Shown here piece after piece: positions 50,089 to 59,454 of a DNA stretch of 64,000 bases (within the stretch, counting starts at the first letter, position 1; every line of letters starts with the position of its first letter). A model generated the notes under the pieces. That model saw only the letters and a program-made list of their open reading frames with translations. It was not told the origin of the DNA and ran no database searches. Both the position numbers and the translations under genes were made by a program. The stretch comes from Cyrtodaria siliqua (taxonomy: Eukaryota; Mollusca; Bivalvia; Adapedonta; Hiatellidae). The DNA is taken from assembly GCA_037043455.1 (NCBI GenBank), contig JAWPHD010010353.1, positions 1-64,000 of the forward strand. Direction: 5' to 3'.

Positions 50089-50468
50089 TTTTTTTTAATA
50101 TGAAAAAACATAAATAAATAAATAAATAAATCAAACGGGTCTTTTGGTGCAACATGAACAGGTTGCACAGCTACAGGTGCTGCTACCGATTTCTTGTTAT
50201 AAATATACAAACCCAAACCAGCAAAGCCTACTAATAAAATCGGTGGAATATAATTTGTGTATACATTTATTTTGATTTTTTCTGGTTCCTCTTCACCTCT
50301 TGGTACTTTTGTTATCTGTCCTGCATCTTGTGCATCCTGTGCATCTTGAAGCAAACGCTTTGCCTTCCTTGCCGCTGCTCCTTTTTTCCCAGCTTCTATT
50401 CTGTTTAGATTTTTTACTTTTTGTAAAGGTATAACTTCACTCTCTTGGTTCTCCACTTGGTTCTTCAT
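50067..50468 (-). CDS. Polinton 2 single-pass membrane protein
   Basis: 133 codons: Lys/Arg-rich N terminus (IEAGKKGAAARKAKRLLQDA), an acidic patch, then NYIPPILLVGFAGLGLYIYN as a TM helix and a KDPFD segment. After KDPFDL a (TTTA)n run lengthens the tail into the next gene start (22 bp overlap), so the natural C terminus may have been nearer 50125. Confidence 0.5.
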   Translation of the reverse strand: MKNQVENQESEVIPLQKVKNLNRIEAGKKGAAARKAKRLLQDAQDAQDAGQITKVPRGEEEPEKIKINVYTNYIPPILLVGFAGLGLYIYNKKSVAAPVAVQPVHVAPKDPFDLFIYLFMFFHIKKKWQQVLT

Positions 50469-50544
50469 TTTTATTATCTACATTTTTATTTTTATTAAAA
50501 TCAATATGTCGAACAGCTGTCAGCATTGCTGTAAATGGCGCTTA

Positions 50545-50775
50545 CTACATTCCATACTTGTAATACACCTCACAAAACGCACTTGTTAAAGCATGTTTAA
50601 TAAATGGGTCTTCCTCCAAATATTCTGTCAGTTTTGGTGGATTGGTTATATAAAAATATTTTGATACTCCCATCACATACAAGTTAATAAAATAATTGCC
50701 TAAAGTCTTAGCCATGCTTGCCCCAAGTCTTGCTTCATATCTACAGTAAAGTTTATTAATTTCATCTGGGGGCAT
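50545..50775 (-). CDS. Polinton 2 small conserved protein, 76 residues
   Basis: MPPDEINKLYCRYEARLGAS, AKTLGNYFINLYVMGVSKYF, EDPFIKHALTSAFCEVYYKY. The MPPDEINxLYCRYEARLG start is familiar to me from invertebrate Polinton-type elements, where its function is unknown. Usual copies run on a few dozen residues; this one stops after YGM, so it may be truncated. Confidence 0.55.
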   Translation of the reverse strand: MPPDEINKLYCRYEARLGASMAKTLGNYFINLYVMGVSKYFYITNPPKLTEYLEEDPFIKHALTSAFCEVYYKYGM

Positions 50776-50793
50776 GCTATATATAGTCGTGAG

Positions 50794-51126
50794 TTATATG
50801 TCTTTACCCAAATATTCACGACTACCACCGCCAGCCACTATGGCTGATAATCTTTCTTTTTTTGTTTCTTGTTGATTTGATTCATCTGTGAAACGTTCCG
50901 TGGAATCTTCCGGTATGATACCTTGTAATAGTTCTTCCGCATTCATTTTTATAGTAGTCATTTTATTTTTTATTTTGGAATAAACATAAAATACGAAACA
51001 ACCAGCTGCGATATTCACCACACAACTAGTAATGGTTAGTATTGTTAATAGCATTGTTATTAACAATATTATTTTTTTTATTAGCATTACTAATTTGCTG
51101 TTAGCATTGCTATTATCATTACTCAT
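50794..51126 (-). CDS. Polinton 2 membrane protein with acidic tail
   Basis: From ATG 51126 the chain has a long hydrophobic helix (LVMLIKKIILLITMLLTILT, then VVNIAAGCFVFYVYSKI) followed by MNAEELLQGIIPEDSTERFT and a C-terminal VAGGGSREYLGKDI. The N-terminal 50 codons are read through the ATTACTAATTTGC repeat region, so an internal Met near 50960 may be the original start. Confidence 0.45.
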   Translation of the reverse strand: MSNDNSNANSKLVMLIKKIILLITMLLTILTITSCVVNIAAGCFVFYVYSKIKNKMTTIKMNAEELLQGIIPEDSTERFTDESNQQETKKERLSAIVAGGGSREYLGKDI

Positions 51127-51335
51127 TTGCTATGAGTAATGCTAATAGCATTACTAATTTACTATGAGCAATGCTTATAGCATTGCTATATTTTCTGATA
51201 TTTTCATTATATTTTCATGTCAATATTGCTATTAACATTGCTACTTTGCTGTTAGTATTACTATTAGCAACAAAAGCAATGCTGTTAGTAACAAATCAAT
51301 GCTGTTAAAAATTATTCAACCCAATAACCAGTGGG
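51127..51335. repeat. AGCATTGCTAATAG short-palindrome repeat block
   Basis: Words such as GCTAATAGCATTACTAATTT, GCAATGCTTATAGCATTGCT and GCAATGCTGTTAGTAAC recur in both orientations over 200 bp, continuing into 51020-51126. It is a degenerate tandem of short inverted repeats between two Polinton genes. Confidence 0.55.
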
Positions 51336-51954
51336 TTAGTCAGTCCTCAAAATTAACTTGGAATATTTAGTCTTTGCTAAAGCTTTTCTTATTCTGGTTC
51401 TCTCTTCCAGCGTTGGAATAACATCATTTTCTCTCAAAAATTTTCATAACTATCTCTGTCCTTGGTGTAAAACATACACAACCATTTTGCGTGCTCCCGC
51501 AAATCTTTCAATACAGAATTATATCTCTGTGAAATGACCCATACTGATTGTTTGGCGTTACGACCGGAGAATGCCACCTCTGATAACATATCTTTTTTCT
51601 TTGTTAATTCTTTTGTGGCGGAGCAATCATCAATGATGTATAATGTGGGCTTGCCGGCATTTTGTTTGAAAAATAAACGTTCTTGTAGCATTTCTATGTC
51701 GTTGCTCACGGGATTGACAATTGTTTTTTTTTATCTTTTGGGTGTCTTACATCTCCTATCCAGGGTCTATTTTAATAAGCCTCGTTCCACTCTATGGTTG
51801 GACACAATATAATTATATGTTCAAAAACTCAAACATACTCTTGTTCAAGTATGTTAAGAACAAACTCTGTTTTGCCACAGCCTGTCTGACCACAGATAAT
51901 GGCACTGTGTGGATATTTAGGATATTTAGTATCGTACTTCTTTGAATCTTCCAT
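51336..51954 (-). pseudogene. Polinton 2 A32-like packaging ATPase
   Basis: ATG at 51954, overlapping the end of the capsid gene by 29 bp. Walker A in HSAIICGQTGCGKTEFVLNI; a stop follows in EQEYV; then the strand HIIILCPTIEWN, frame breaks and apparent loss near 51740-51790, PTLYIIDDCSATKELTKKKD with the Walker B Asp pair, and SVWVISQRYNSVLKDLREH. A one-base deletion near 51431 shifts the final RENDVIPTLEERTRIRKALA. It packages DNA in the family; broken here. Its sequence is clearly different from the ATPase of element 1. Confidence 0.8.
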
Positions 51955-53190
51955 CTTCGAAATTGATTTGCGCATCTTGTATTATATATAGATAAATATT
52001 TAAAAGTTGATCTGCATCTGCTTTTTTATTGATGAGTATCGTTATGCCTTCACTGCCGTTTTCTATTCTTCTTCCACTGCCGTGTAATAAATTGTCATCA
52101 CATGTTCTAAGGTCAAGCCACAAAGCATATGCTTTTGTTAGATAGGTCTCAAGAGAAACATGGGTAAAGTATAAGTCCCTCGCTACTATGTCCGTCTCTT
52201 TGTTTCTTTTTGATGTTAAAGCAAAATATTTGTTGATTTCATCCCAATGTTGATATGCCCTCATGCCCTGACTATACAACTGATTTGGTACGCCCTCTAT
52301 TGTCATTTCAACCTTTTCAATCTTTGGGTTGTAAAAGGATTCCGTGTCTGTTCTTTCTGGATCTTCAAACAGCATTAAAATACCTTTCATGCTCCGTGCT
52401 GGGTGATTAATGTTGATATTCCAAAGGGTTTCAGATTTGTTTGCTATTATTTTTCTAACTTGCAAGATACGATCATACATAAATGACATCTTACCATTGA
52501 TTTGCTGTCTTATTTGTCTGGCTAATTCAACATCACTAACCATATCAAATTCCAAGCAGATATTTTGTATTACATAAGATGCATCAGCATCACTGCTTTT
52601 GATAACTTTGTTATAATCGTTAAACGTTAATTCATATTCTAACCTATCACCAAGCCCCGCTTGATAAAATGGCATATGACTTTTTAACATTTCAAAGTCC
52701 AATGGAATACAAAATCTATTTCCATAAGCTGCTGCTATAGCTTCATCTTTGATGTCTGAGGAAGCATCTCCCGCGCCAACTCTATGTTTTAACATGTTTG
52801 CTTTACCCACACCTTGGTAAGCTATGTTTATTCGTTCGGTAGGGCTTTTCCTTAAATCTACATAACAATGATATATATCACTGTCATCTATTGACATGAC
52901 TTCGTTGCCACTTATTCTGTCATTTTTTTCACAATTGTTCTACCCAGATTCTGGAATAGAGTAGCGTTGGCGTCTGTTCTGCTTTTAAGTTCTATTTCAA
53001 AGGCAAGACGAGCAGTACGTGGAACTATCACATCATTAGTACTTAGATTTGGAAATCTCACAAGCAGTTGCTAGTTTTCGTCTATCGTTGAAGGGTTGTT
53101 AGTAATAACTACACTTGTGCGGATGCCCTTCGCACCATGAGGCTCTCTTAGTTTTCTATGAGGGTTGAGTTTGTTTCCGTAAGCTGACAT
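51926..53190 (-). pseudogene. Polinton 2 major capsid protein (double jelly roll)
   Basis: ATG at 53190 opens MSAYGNKLNPHRKLREPHGA. A TAG follows DEN near 53071, and a one-base shift near 52925 leads to the long open part (52897-51926, 323 codons) with QGVGKANMLKHRVGAGD, AYGNRFCIPLDFEMLKSHMP, KIEKVEMTIEGVPNQLYSQG and LLHGSGRRIENGSEGITILI. The order fits the major capsid protein of a Polinton lineage distinct from that of element 1. Two lesions only; otherwise full length at about 420 codons. Confidence 0.8.
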
Positions 53191-53238
53191 TTTTAAATAT
53201 ATATATAGTTTATTTTTTTTAATTAAATAAAATAAACA

Positions 53239-53955
53239 ATGGCTGAGTTTGACAATCCTACGTTCGATCCAGATGCTTATGTAGATGAATTACTTGATGA
53301 AGAATGTATACAACCTGGCTTAGAATTCCAGAGACAAATTGTAAATGAAAATAATCATATTAATCAGCTTCAAGGGGAAGATAAAATAAAAGAACAGCTC
53401 GCACAAAAAAAGTGGTTAGTAGATCAATTTTTTACTGAAGTTAATGCTGAGATCAGCGGAATTGATTATAAAGATGATATTAGAGTGGCTGAGGATAAAA
53501 TCGGTAGAACAATGTTATATGCAGTTCGGTTGGGGAAGGATGACGTCCCACTTACCTATTATAGGGGAAATAATCCAAACGAACCAATCAAGTTTTATTT
53601 GCTGGACACTTTAGTTAGAAAACATGGTATTGACTTTGTGAAAAATACTTTAAAAGTGTATGATTATTTAGTTCCACGTGAAAGACTTGCTCGGGGTAGG
53701 GCAGAAATAGCAGCCTTGGTAAAGACAAGAGATACCATCGCTGCAGAGAATATACCATTGCAAACTTTTTCAACAACTGAAGATGTACAAAATACAGTAG
53801 ATGCTGTAATTATAATTGAGAGTAATATAGATGAAACTTATTCTAAAACTTCTGTTCAACCAGAAGATCTAACACTGAGTGAGATACGAGGTTTAGATAA
53901 GAGATTGCAAAGCTTCCGTGGAGAACTTACTAATAATCTCTCAAAGCTTTTTTAA
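53239..53955 (+). CDS. Polinton 2 protein of unknown function, 238 residues
   Basis: Intact, from an ATG preceded by an AT-rich leader with TATATATA on the other side shared with the capsid gene start (49 bp between divergent starts). Acidic N terminus (FDNPTFDPDAYVDELLDEEC), helix-rich middle (NHINQLQGEDKIKEQLAQKK), then YRGNNPNEPIKFYLLDTLVR and a basic helix (VPRERLARGRAEIAALVKTR). No known domain recognised. It is the longest gene of the element still open from start to stop. Confidence 0.6.
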   Translation: MAEFDNPTFDPDAYVDELLDEECIQPGLEFQRQIVNENNHINQLQGEDKIKEQLAQKKWLVDQFFTEVNAEISGIDYKDDIRVAEDKIGRTMLYAVRLGKDDVPLTYYRGNNPNEPIKFYLLDTLVRKHGIDFVKNTLKVYDYLVPRERLARGRAEIAALVKTRDTIAAENIPLQTFSTTEDVQNTVDAVIIIESNIDETYSKTSVQPEDLTLSEIRGLDKRLQSFRGELTNNLSKLF

Positions 53956-54290
53956 ATTTACCCTCTACTTCTACATTTACTTTGGAAAGTGTAGGTCTAT
54001 TCTATCCAAAAAAGATGTATCTTTATCCTCCTCTATCTTATACCGCCGCTTTATTGCATCTTCTAGTGTTTCATAGCCCCTTTCATCCCAAAAAGATGTA
54101 TCTTCATCCTTCTTTATCTCATACCACCGCTTTATTACATCTTATAGTGTTTGCTTACCTATTATATCTGCTCCAAATAGGTATATTAATTTTCCTAAAA
54201 CAGTATGCTCACCTATTACATCTATTTCAAATAGATGTATTAATTGTTCTAAACCAATATTAATTTTCTTTTTTATATATATATTATTTT
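53956..54290 (-). pseudogene. Repeat-containing remnant related to polymerase N terminus
   Basis: The minus strand reads LEQLIHLFEIDVIGEH, TVLGKLIYLFGADIIGKQTL, a stop, then two similar modules DVIKRWYEIKKDEDTSFWDE and DAIKRRYKIEEDKDTSFLDR, ending HFPK-stop next to the end of the 238-residue gene. The TVLGKLI module resembles the polymerase start (TVLGELIHQFKTGVIDSQTL). DNA-level repeats of about 76 bp (53996, 54080) and about 54 bp (54160, 54213) underlie it. Confidence 0.45.
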
Positions 54291-54340
54291 CCTTAAGAGA
54301 GTTTCAAAAATTTATATAATACAAAGAAATAATGGAAATC

Positions 54341-54625
54341 AATGTATTAAACCCTCTTAAAAAAATATATATATATAATACAAAGAAATAATGAATTCTG
54401 TTTTAGAAAAAGTAATTGAAGCAGGTGTAAAAACAGTATCGGTTGGTATAAATGCATGTATATCACTATATACGGCATACTTACTCCACGTGGGGATTGG
54501 GAGGTGAGCCACAACCCCAAATTTCAGATATATACATAGCCCACCGGTCATCTCACTATAACTACAGTATGACTCAAAATAATGTATTAATGAAATAAAT
54601 ATATAATACAAAGAAATAATGGAAA
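54341..54625 (+). repeat. Duplicated promoter module and polymerase start
   Basis: AATGTATTAA at 54341 with a TATATATATA run leads to ATG 54391, opening NSVLEKVIEAGVKTVSVGIN, a shortened copy of the polymerase beginning at 44128. A second module at 54581 leads to ATG 54619. Left-end words (GTCATCTCACTATAACTACA) lie between them. The right end thus repeats pieces of the left end in the same orientation. Confidence 0.55.
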
Positions 54626-54705
54626 TCAATTATCAAAAAGAAAACAATTATCAAAAAGAAATCAATGTTTGCAAATTTCTTAAAATTGGATTACACAATC
54701 CATGT

Positions 54706-54960
54706 AAGCCATATATATATTTTGGTCTAGAATATATATATATTTGAGCCATGGACAGGTGGGCTATGTATTTTAGTCCATGGACAGGTAGGTTATGGTT
54801 TTTGACAGATATTGACCATGTTATGGTTTTTGGTTCAGAATTTTAGTGATTTTAGTCTGCAATTTTGATGATTTAGTGATTTTGGTGATTTTAGTCCACA
54901 AAAATCAAAAAATTTAGGTTTTGATGATTTTGGTCGGCAACCCCCAATTTATACATATAT
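54706..54960 (-). repeat. Polinton 2 right terminal inverted repeat
   Basis: Reverse complement of 43505-43759 over all 255 bp, ending in the mirrored CCCCCAATTTATACATATAT. The few differences include CACC versus AACT near the CCATGGACAGG motif and an A/T change near the TTTAGG word. Confidence 0.9.
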
Positions 54961-55040
54961 GGTAGTGTAGTGTCCAACACCTCTTATGCCTCATAGCACC
55001 ATCTTAAGCAATATTCTACTTTCTAGCCAGTTCGGTCATA
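54961..55040 (+). repeat. Hairpin repeat, right half
   Basis: GGTAG, then a CCTCTTATGCCTCATAGCAC stretch and a GCAATATTCTACTTTCTAGC end, the same ending as other hairpin-repeat copies (GTGTTCTACTTTACAG at 36570). It continues the copy interrupted at 43504. Confidence 0.55.
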
Positions 55041-55289
55041 ACGTATATATATCATTATTTGTCAATTGTTAAGTTAGACGCTTGGACCCCAAAGAAAAGC
55101 CTGACGTACCCGTAAATCCCTATTTAAAGGTACATATAAAACCCCTCTTTTCATTTTGGTTAAAATCCCTTTACTTTCAGTGCAGTGTCAATCATGCAAA
55201 AAAAACAAGCAAGACAATCACTAATACAAAATAAAATTACATTAATTGAATTGAATTCAAAGAAGATAATTATATAAGTCGAAGGAAAT

Positions 55290-55510
55290 AATGATTAAAA
55301 GATCACAGTCAACCAAAAACACGCAAATAAAGGGACAGTAATTAGAAAGACGAAAAATATTCAAGATATGACATCGCAAACATAAAATGGTTGACAATAG
55401 GTCTACCGCCTTGGTACTGTTAGAATACTGATGGTGGTTTATACCAGCTTCTAGTGTACATCAAACCGCCTGTTACGCTAGTGTCAAACGGGACAGTGAA
55501 CATAAAAATA
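55290..55510 (-). mobile_element. YLDD-RT retroelement 3' tail
   Basis: ACAGTCAACCAAAAACACGC, CCGCCTTGGTACTGTTAG and TTTATACCAGCTTCTAG match the tail in minus orientation. No coding part. Confidence 0.6.
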
Positions 55511-55659
55511 CCACCGCCAGACAATCAATGCAGCAGTAATAAGCAATATAATTATAACACATAGATGATCATTGTATATATACGGAAATCGAACTTATCA
55601 CTATCGTCTTATTAATAATACTTTAAATCGGTCAATAATCCTCTGGATCCATTTTTTTA

Positions 55660-57560
55660 ATACCTGATGATGATATTATATATTTCGTTGAAAGGTATGA
55701 AAAAAATGAATTCAGTATTATGTTTGATGATTTAAATGTTGAATTTACAGACGAAGACATTTCAAAAACGATAAATCAGTTAAAATCTAACCGCTCAGCT
55801 GGACCAGGTATGATTTAAAATGAGTTTCTAATACATGATGAAAATACGTTATTGCCTACTGTTCGATTACTATATAATAAAGCGTATAACATTGGATATT
55901 TCCCAGATACTTGGTCAGAAGGTTACGTTATTCCATTTCACAAAAAGGGTAGCATAAACTGTGTTGATAACTATAGAGGTATTACGTTGTTAAGCTGTTT
56001 AGGGAAACTTTTTAATCGTGTTCTTAATAAATGACTTTCAAAATGGGCCGAAACTTATTTTGTATACATTGAAACAAAGGCAGGCTTCAGGCCAAATATG
56101 AGTACGGTCGATAATGTGTTTGTGCTACATGGTTTAATTACACATATTTTAAATCAAGGTAAACGCTTGCAGTATGCCTTTTTAGATTTCTCTAAAGCTT
56201 TTGATTATGTGGTTAGAGATAATATATGGTATAAACTTGTTCAATCAGGTCTGCGTGGGAAAATACTAAATAGCATAAAATCAATGTACACTGCTGTGAA
56301 ATCAAGAGTTATATACTGTAATAAATTAAGTAATGAGGTTTTATGTTCACTGGGAGTGCGACATGGAGAATATTTAACATCTCCATTGTTTTCACTATGT
56401 ATACATGATATAAAAGACGATTTTTTACGTAAACATGGTAAAGGATACCAAGGTTTAGATATTGATACATGTAAATTAGTTTTGATTTTATATGAGGATG
56501 ATATTTTTCTTTTCTCTAAATCTTCAGATGCTTTACAAAGTGGGTTAAATTTTATGTTTGAATACTGTGAAACATGGAAATTAAAGGTAAACACATCAAA
56601 ATCTCAAATTATGATTTTTAAGAAAGGAGGTCAATTACCCAGGAACTTAGTATTTTCATTTTTAGAAATTGTAAATCAATGTGTTTACCTGGGAATTCTA
56701 TTTACAACAGGTGGGTCTTTTGCAGCAGCTGAAACAGCATTGACGGGGCAATCTCCGAAAGTAATGTTTAAAAAAGATATTTACATATATTCACGTTTTT
56801 GTCACCAACACCAGGTTAGATTTGTTTGATAAATTAATTTCTATAATAAATTATAGCAGCGAGGTGTGGGGTTTTATTCAAGGAAGTGCTATATAAAGGG
56901 TTCATATGCAATTTTTGTAAGAAGATGCTAGGGGTCAAGAAAACAACACAAAATGATTTTAAATATGGTGAACTTGTTAAATCTCCTTTTTTGACACGCC
57001 GACATTATAACATTATTAAATACTGGTTGAAACTTTTACATACTGAAAAATGTAAATATTCTAGAATTGTTAATGACATGCTTTTATTAGATTTAGAAAT
57101 ACTACCGAACAAAATTATTTGGGTACCACTACTTAAGGATTTGTTAGCATCCCTTGGTTTTTATTAAGTCTGGGTTAACCAAAGTGTTGGTGAACCTAAA
57201 TTACTCTTATTTGTTGCAAAACAGAGAATTCATGACCATTTTTTACAAGACTTGCATAGTGGACTTGAAAATTCTAGTCGAGCACTATTTTACAGAAATA
57301 TCTATGAATTTAGGTTTCAGCCATATTTAGAAAAAATACATATTGTTAAGTATTTAAAGGTTTTTGCACTGTTCAGAGTATCATAGAAGTTCATATTATT
57401 TTTCATTGATATAATGCAAACCAGGCTATTGTTATGCTATTTCAGTTTTGTATTATTGCTTATTTGTGTATTAAAATATCATTGTCTGTCATTATTATAT
57501 GTACCTCACGGGCAGATGCCTATTGCATTTGAATAAACTATTCTATAAAGATAGAAACGG
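55660..57560 (+). mobile_element. Non-LTR retrotransposon (LINE), RT region to 3' end
   Basis: RT signatures in order: INQLKSNRSAGPG, WSEGYVIPFHKKGSINCVDN, YRGITLLSCLGKLFNRVLNK, then a stop, ETKAGFRPNMSTVDNVF, QYAFLDFSKAFDYV, and LILYEDDIFLFSKS where the usual A-D-D catalytic box reads E-D-D. C-terminal parts follow in other frames (NFCKKMLGVKKTTQNDFKYG, NKIIWVPLLKDLLASLGF) and a tail with ACCTCACGGGCAGATGCC and AATAAA. Same family as the LINE at 9580-10870. Stops and shifts make it dead. Confidence 0.82.
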
Positions 57561-57564
57561 AAGC

Positions 57565-57722
57565 CTAAATAATCGCACAACCAGTACTCAGTGACTTGGC
57601 AGAAGCCAGAGTAACAAGATAATAAACAATTAAATGTGCGAAAATACAAGATTGAAGACAAACATCAAACATTATCGTCCTTTCCGGGTTTATAGGATCC
57701 ACAACATCGGACAATCAAATGT
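57565..57722 (-). mobile_element. YLDD-RT retroelement fragment
   Basis: AGTGACTTGGCAGAAGCCAG, ACAAACATCAAACATTATCG and GGGTTTATAGGATCC match the region just after the RT frame in minus orientation. About 155 bp. Confidence 0.55.
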
Positions 57723-57724
57723 AA

Positions 57725-58760
57725 GCTCTGATAGTGAATATGCATTACGGCTAAAACTGCTAAAATAATTTACTAACAAAGACGAGGACCTTATGTAAAG
57801 TGTATTATATGTGCCCCCTGATAAATCAAAGTTTCTGAATGGAGACGACTTTATAACTCTAATACATGAAATAGAAAATGTTTGCGATAATTTTAAATAC
57901 ACACTGCTTAAATGCCAGGACTTCTAAATTATCCGATTTTATTCAGGCTGACAATTTTTTAGCCGAATTGTACAATTTTGGAGATGAATCTTTATCCTTT
58001 TTTAACAAATACTCTATTCTCGAGAAACAGAATATACCCCTGTCTAGATCATCACAAGACACTAAAACCAATACAAATGGATTCGCTCTGATAGTTATTT
58101 GCCAAAATAATAACCTATTTATGTTGAATGGTCGATTAGGTAAGGACATGAATATTGGTCAGTCTACATTCAGAAATGGCTCACTGATTGATTATGAAGT
58201 AGCAACGGCGGAGTGTTTCCCGTTCATAAGCGATTTTGCGGTAATGGAAACAGACACGTTATTTTCGAATGGACACGCGATTCTTAAAATATCAATTAAT
58301 CTTCGTAAGCATTACGGAATAAATTAAGCATGCAGCACTAAGAACAACAACAACGTTAATAATACGCATATTCAGCGTAAACCAAAATGGGAGCAGTCTT
58401 CTAGTGACACTTTGTTAAACAAATCGATAATACGCAGCTGAATAATATTATACAGATGTGCGAGATTTTGATTTTGATTTAAAAGCGCAGATTTTACGAA
58501 ACGCCAGTAAGGAATATAAACGGACCATGATATATTATAATAAACAGTATAAATCCAGAAAAGCGGACGAATTAAGAAATCTACAATCCAATAACCCGAA
58601 GGACTATTTCAAGTATATTCATAGCATTAACCCTAAAACGAACAAGAATCACCTAATATCAATACAGGTGATGTCCTTGATAAAATGTTCAATAAACGTC
58701 AAGTTTCATCAATAAGCACTTATGACTTCTCTACACTAAATACTACCACATCACATTATT
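57725..58760 (+). mobile_element. LINE endonuclease region, decayed
   Basis: A frame at 57878-58327 includes NGFALIVICQNNNLFMLNGR, GQSTFRNGSLIDYEVATAEC and FPFISDFAVMETDTLFSNGH, the C-terminal half of an endonuclease domain. Before it, PPDKSKFLNGDDFITLIHEI lies in another frame. From 58458, the link region between endonuclease and RT (KQYKSRKADELRNLQSNNPK, DYFKYIHSINPKTNKN) follows. It may be the 5' part of a LINE related to 55660-57560. Confidence 0.6.
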
Positions 58761-58869
58761 AAAAACAAGCTTATTGCGCCCATTCAAAAAACATTCGCTA
58801 GGGAAAATACTACATTTTTGGCCTGTAATAATACTAAAGCGTATTTTACTTACGGCAGTTTAGATAATT

Positions 58870-59440
58870 AATCTATGTGGACTTGCCATGAAGTTTGTGA
58901 AGCACTCATTTTCCTATTAGATAATATCTTCGTCAGGTATGGAACCACCGTTTATAGACAAATTGTTGGTATCCCTATGGGTACGAACTGTGCAACACTT
59001 GTCGCAGATTTGTTTTTATATTGCTATGAAAGAGATTTCATGTTGAGTCTTTCACCAGATACCCAGGCAGATGTTATTGAAGCCTTTAATGACATCACTC
59101 GGTATCTGGATGACATATTGAACATTGACAACCCTTTCTTTCCAATTATGGTTAATAATATTTATCCTAAAGAACTTCAGCTTAACAAGGCTAATATTTC
59201 TGGTAATAACGCTTCTTTTCTTGATTTATATCTCTATTGAAAATGGTGAAATTATTAGCAAAATCTATGACAAGAAAGATGTTTTAATTTTGACATTGTT
59301 GATTATCCCCACTTAGATGGGGATGTTCCCCGAGCAACTTCTTATGGGGTCTATGTGTCTCAAATTATTCGTTTTTCAAGAGCTTGTACTCGAGTTGAGG
59401 ACTTTAATATTCGTACTCTTTGAATAGGTTACCTACTCGT
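58870..59440 (+). mobile_element. YLDD-RT retroelement, RT core copy
   Basis: Open from 58875 to 59240: YRQIVGIPMGTNCATLVADL then FLYCYERDFMLS (RT palm, with A-P changed to A-T), SPDTQADVIEAFN and TRYLDDILNID (catalytic YLDD). A one-base shift near 59236 breaks it; then it runs to about 59440 and stops abruptly at sushi-exon sequence. It supplies the palm motif missing from the copy at 41880. Confidence 0.7.
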
Positions 59441-59454
59441 AAGGAACTCAAATG

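Larger units (their letters stand above)
43505..54960. mobile_element. Polinton/Maverick element 2, full length with TIRs
   Basis: 11,456 bp bounded by 255-bp inverted repeats. Order: polymerase (+), integrase (-), small ORF (+), five small genes (-), packaging ATPase (-), major capsid (-), unknown 238-residue protein (+), then a repeat-like remnant (-). Flanks share GGTAG (6 bp with one mismatch, AGGTAG/TGGTAG), in line with the 6-bp duplications known for Polintons. No protease and no clear minor capsid gene were recognised. The polymerase, integrase, ATPase and capsid genes are all broken, so it is not autonomous now, though the near-identical TIRs suggest it is not very old. Confidence 0.9.

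Noticed and set aside
53982..54263. 93-codon plus-strand ORF after the 238-residue gene
   Set aside because: The plus frame is repetitive and Leu/His-rich. The minus strand of the same DNA gives more coherent modules related to the polymerase N terminus.
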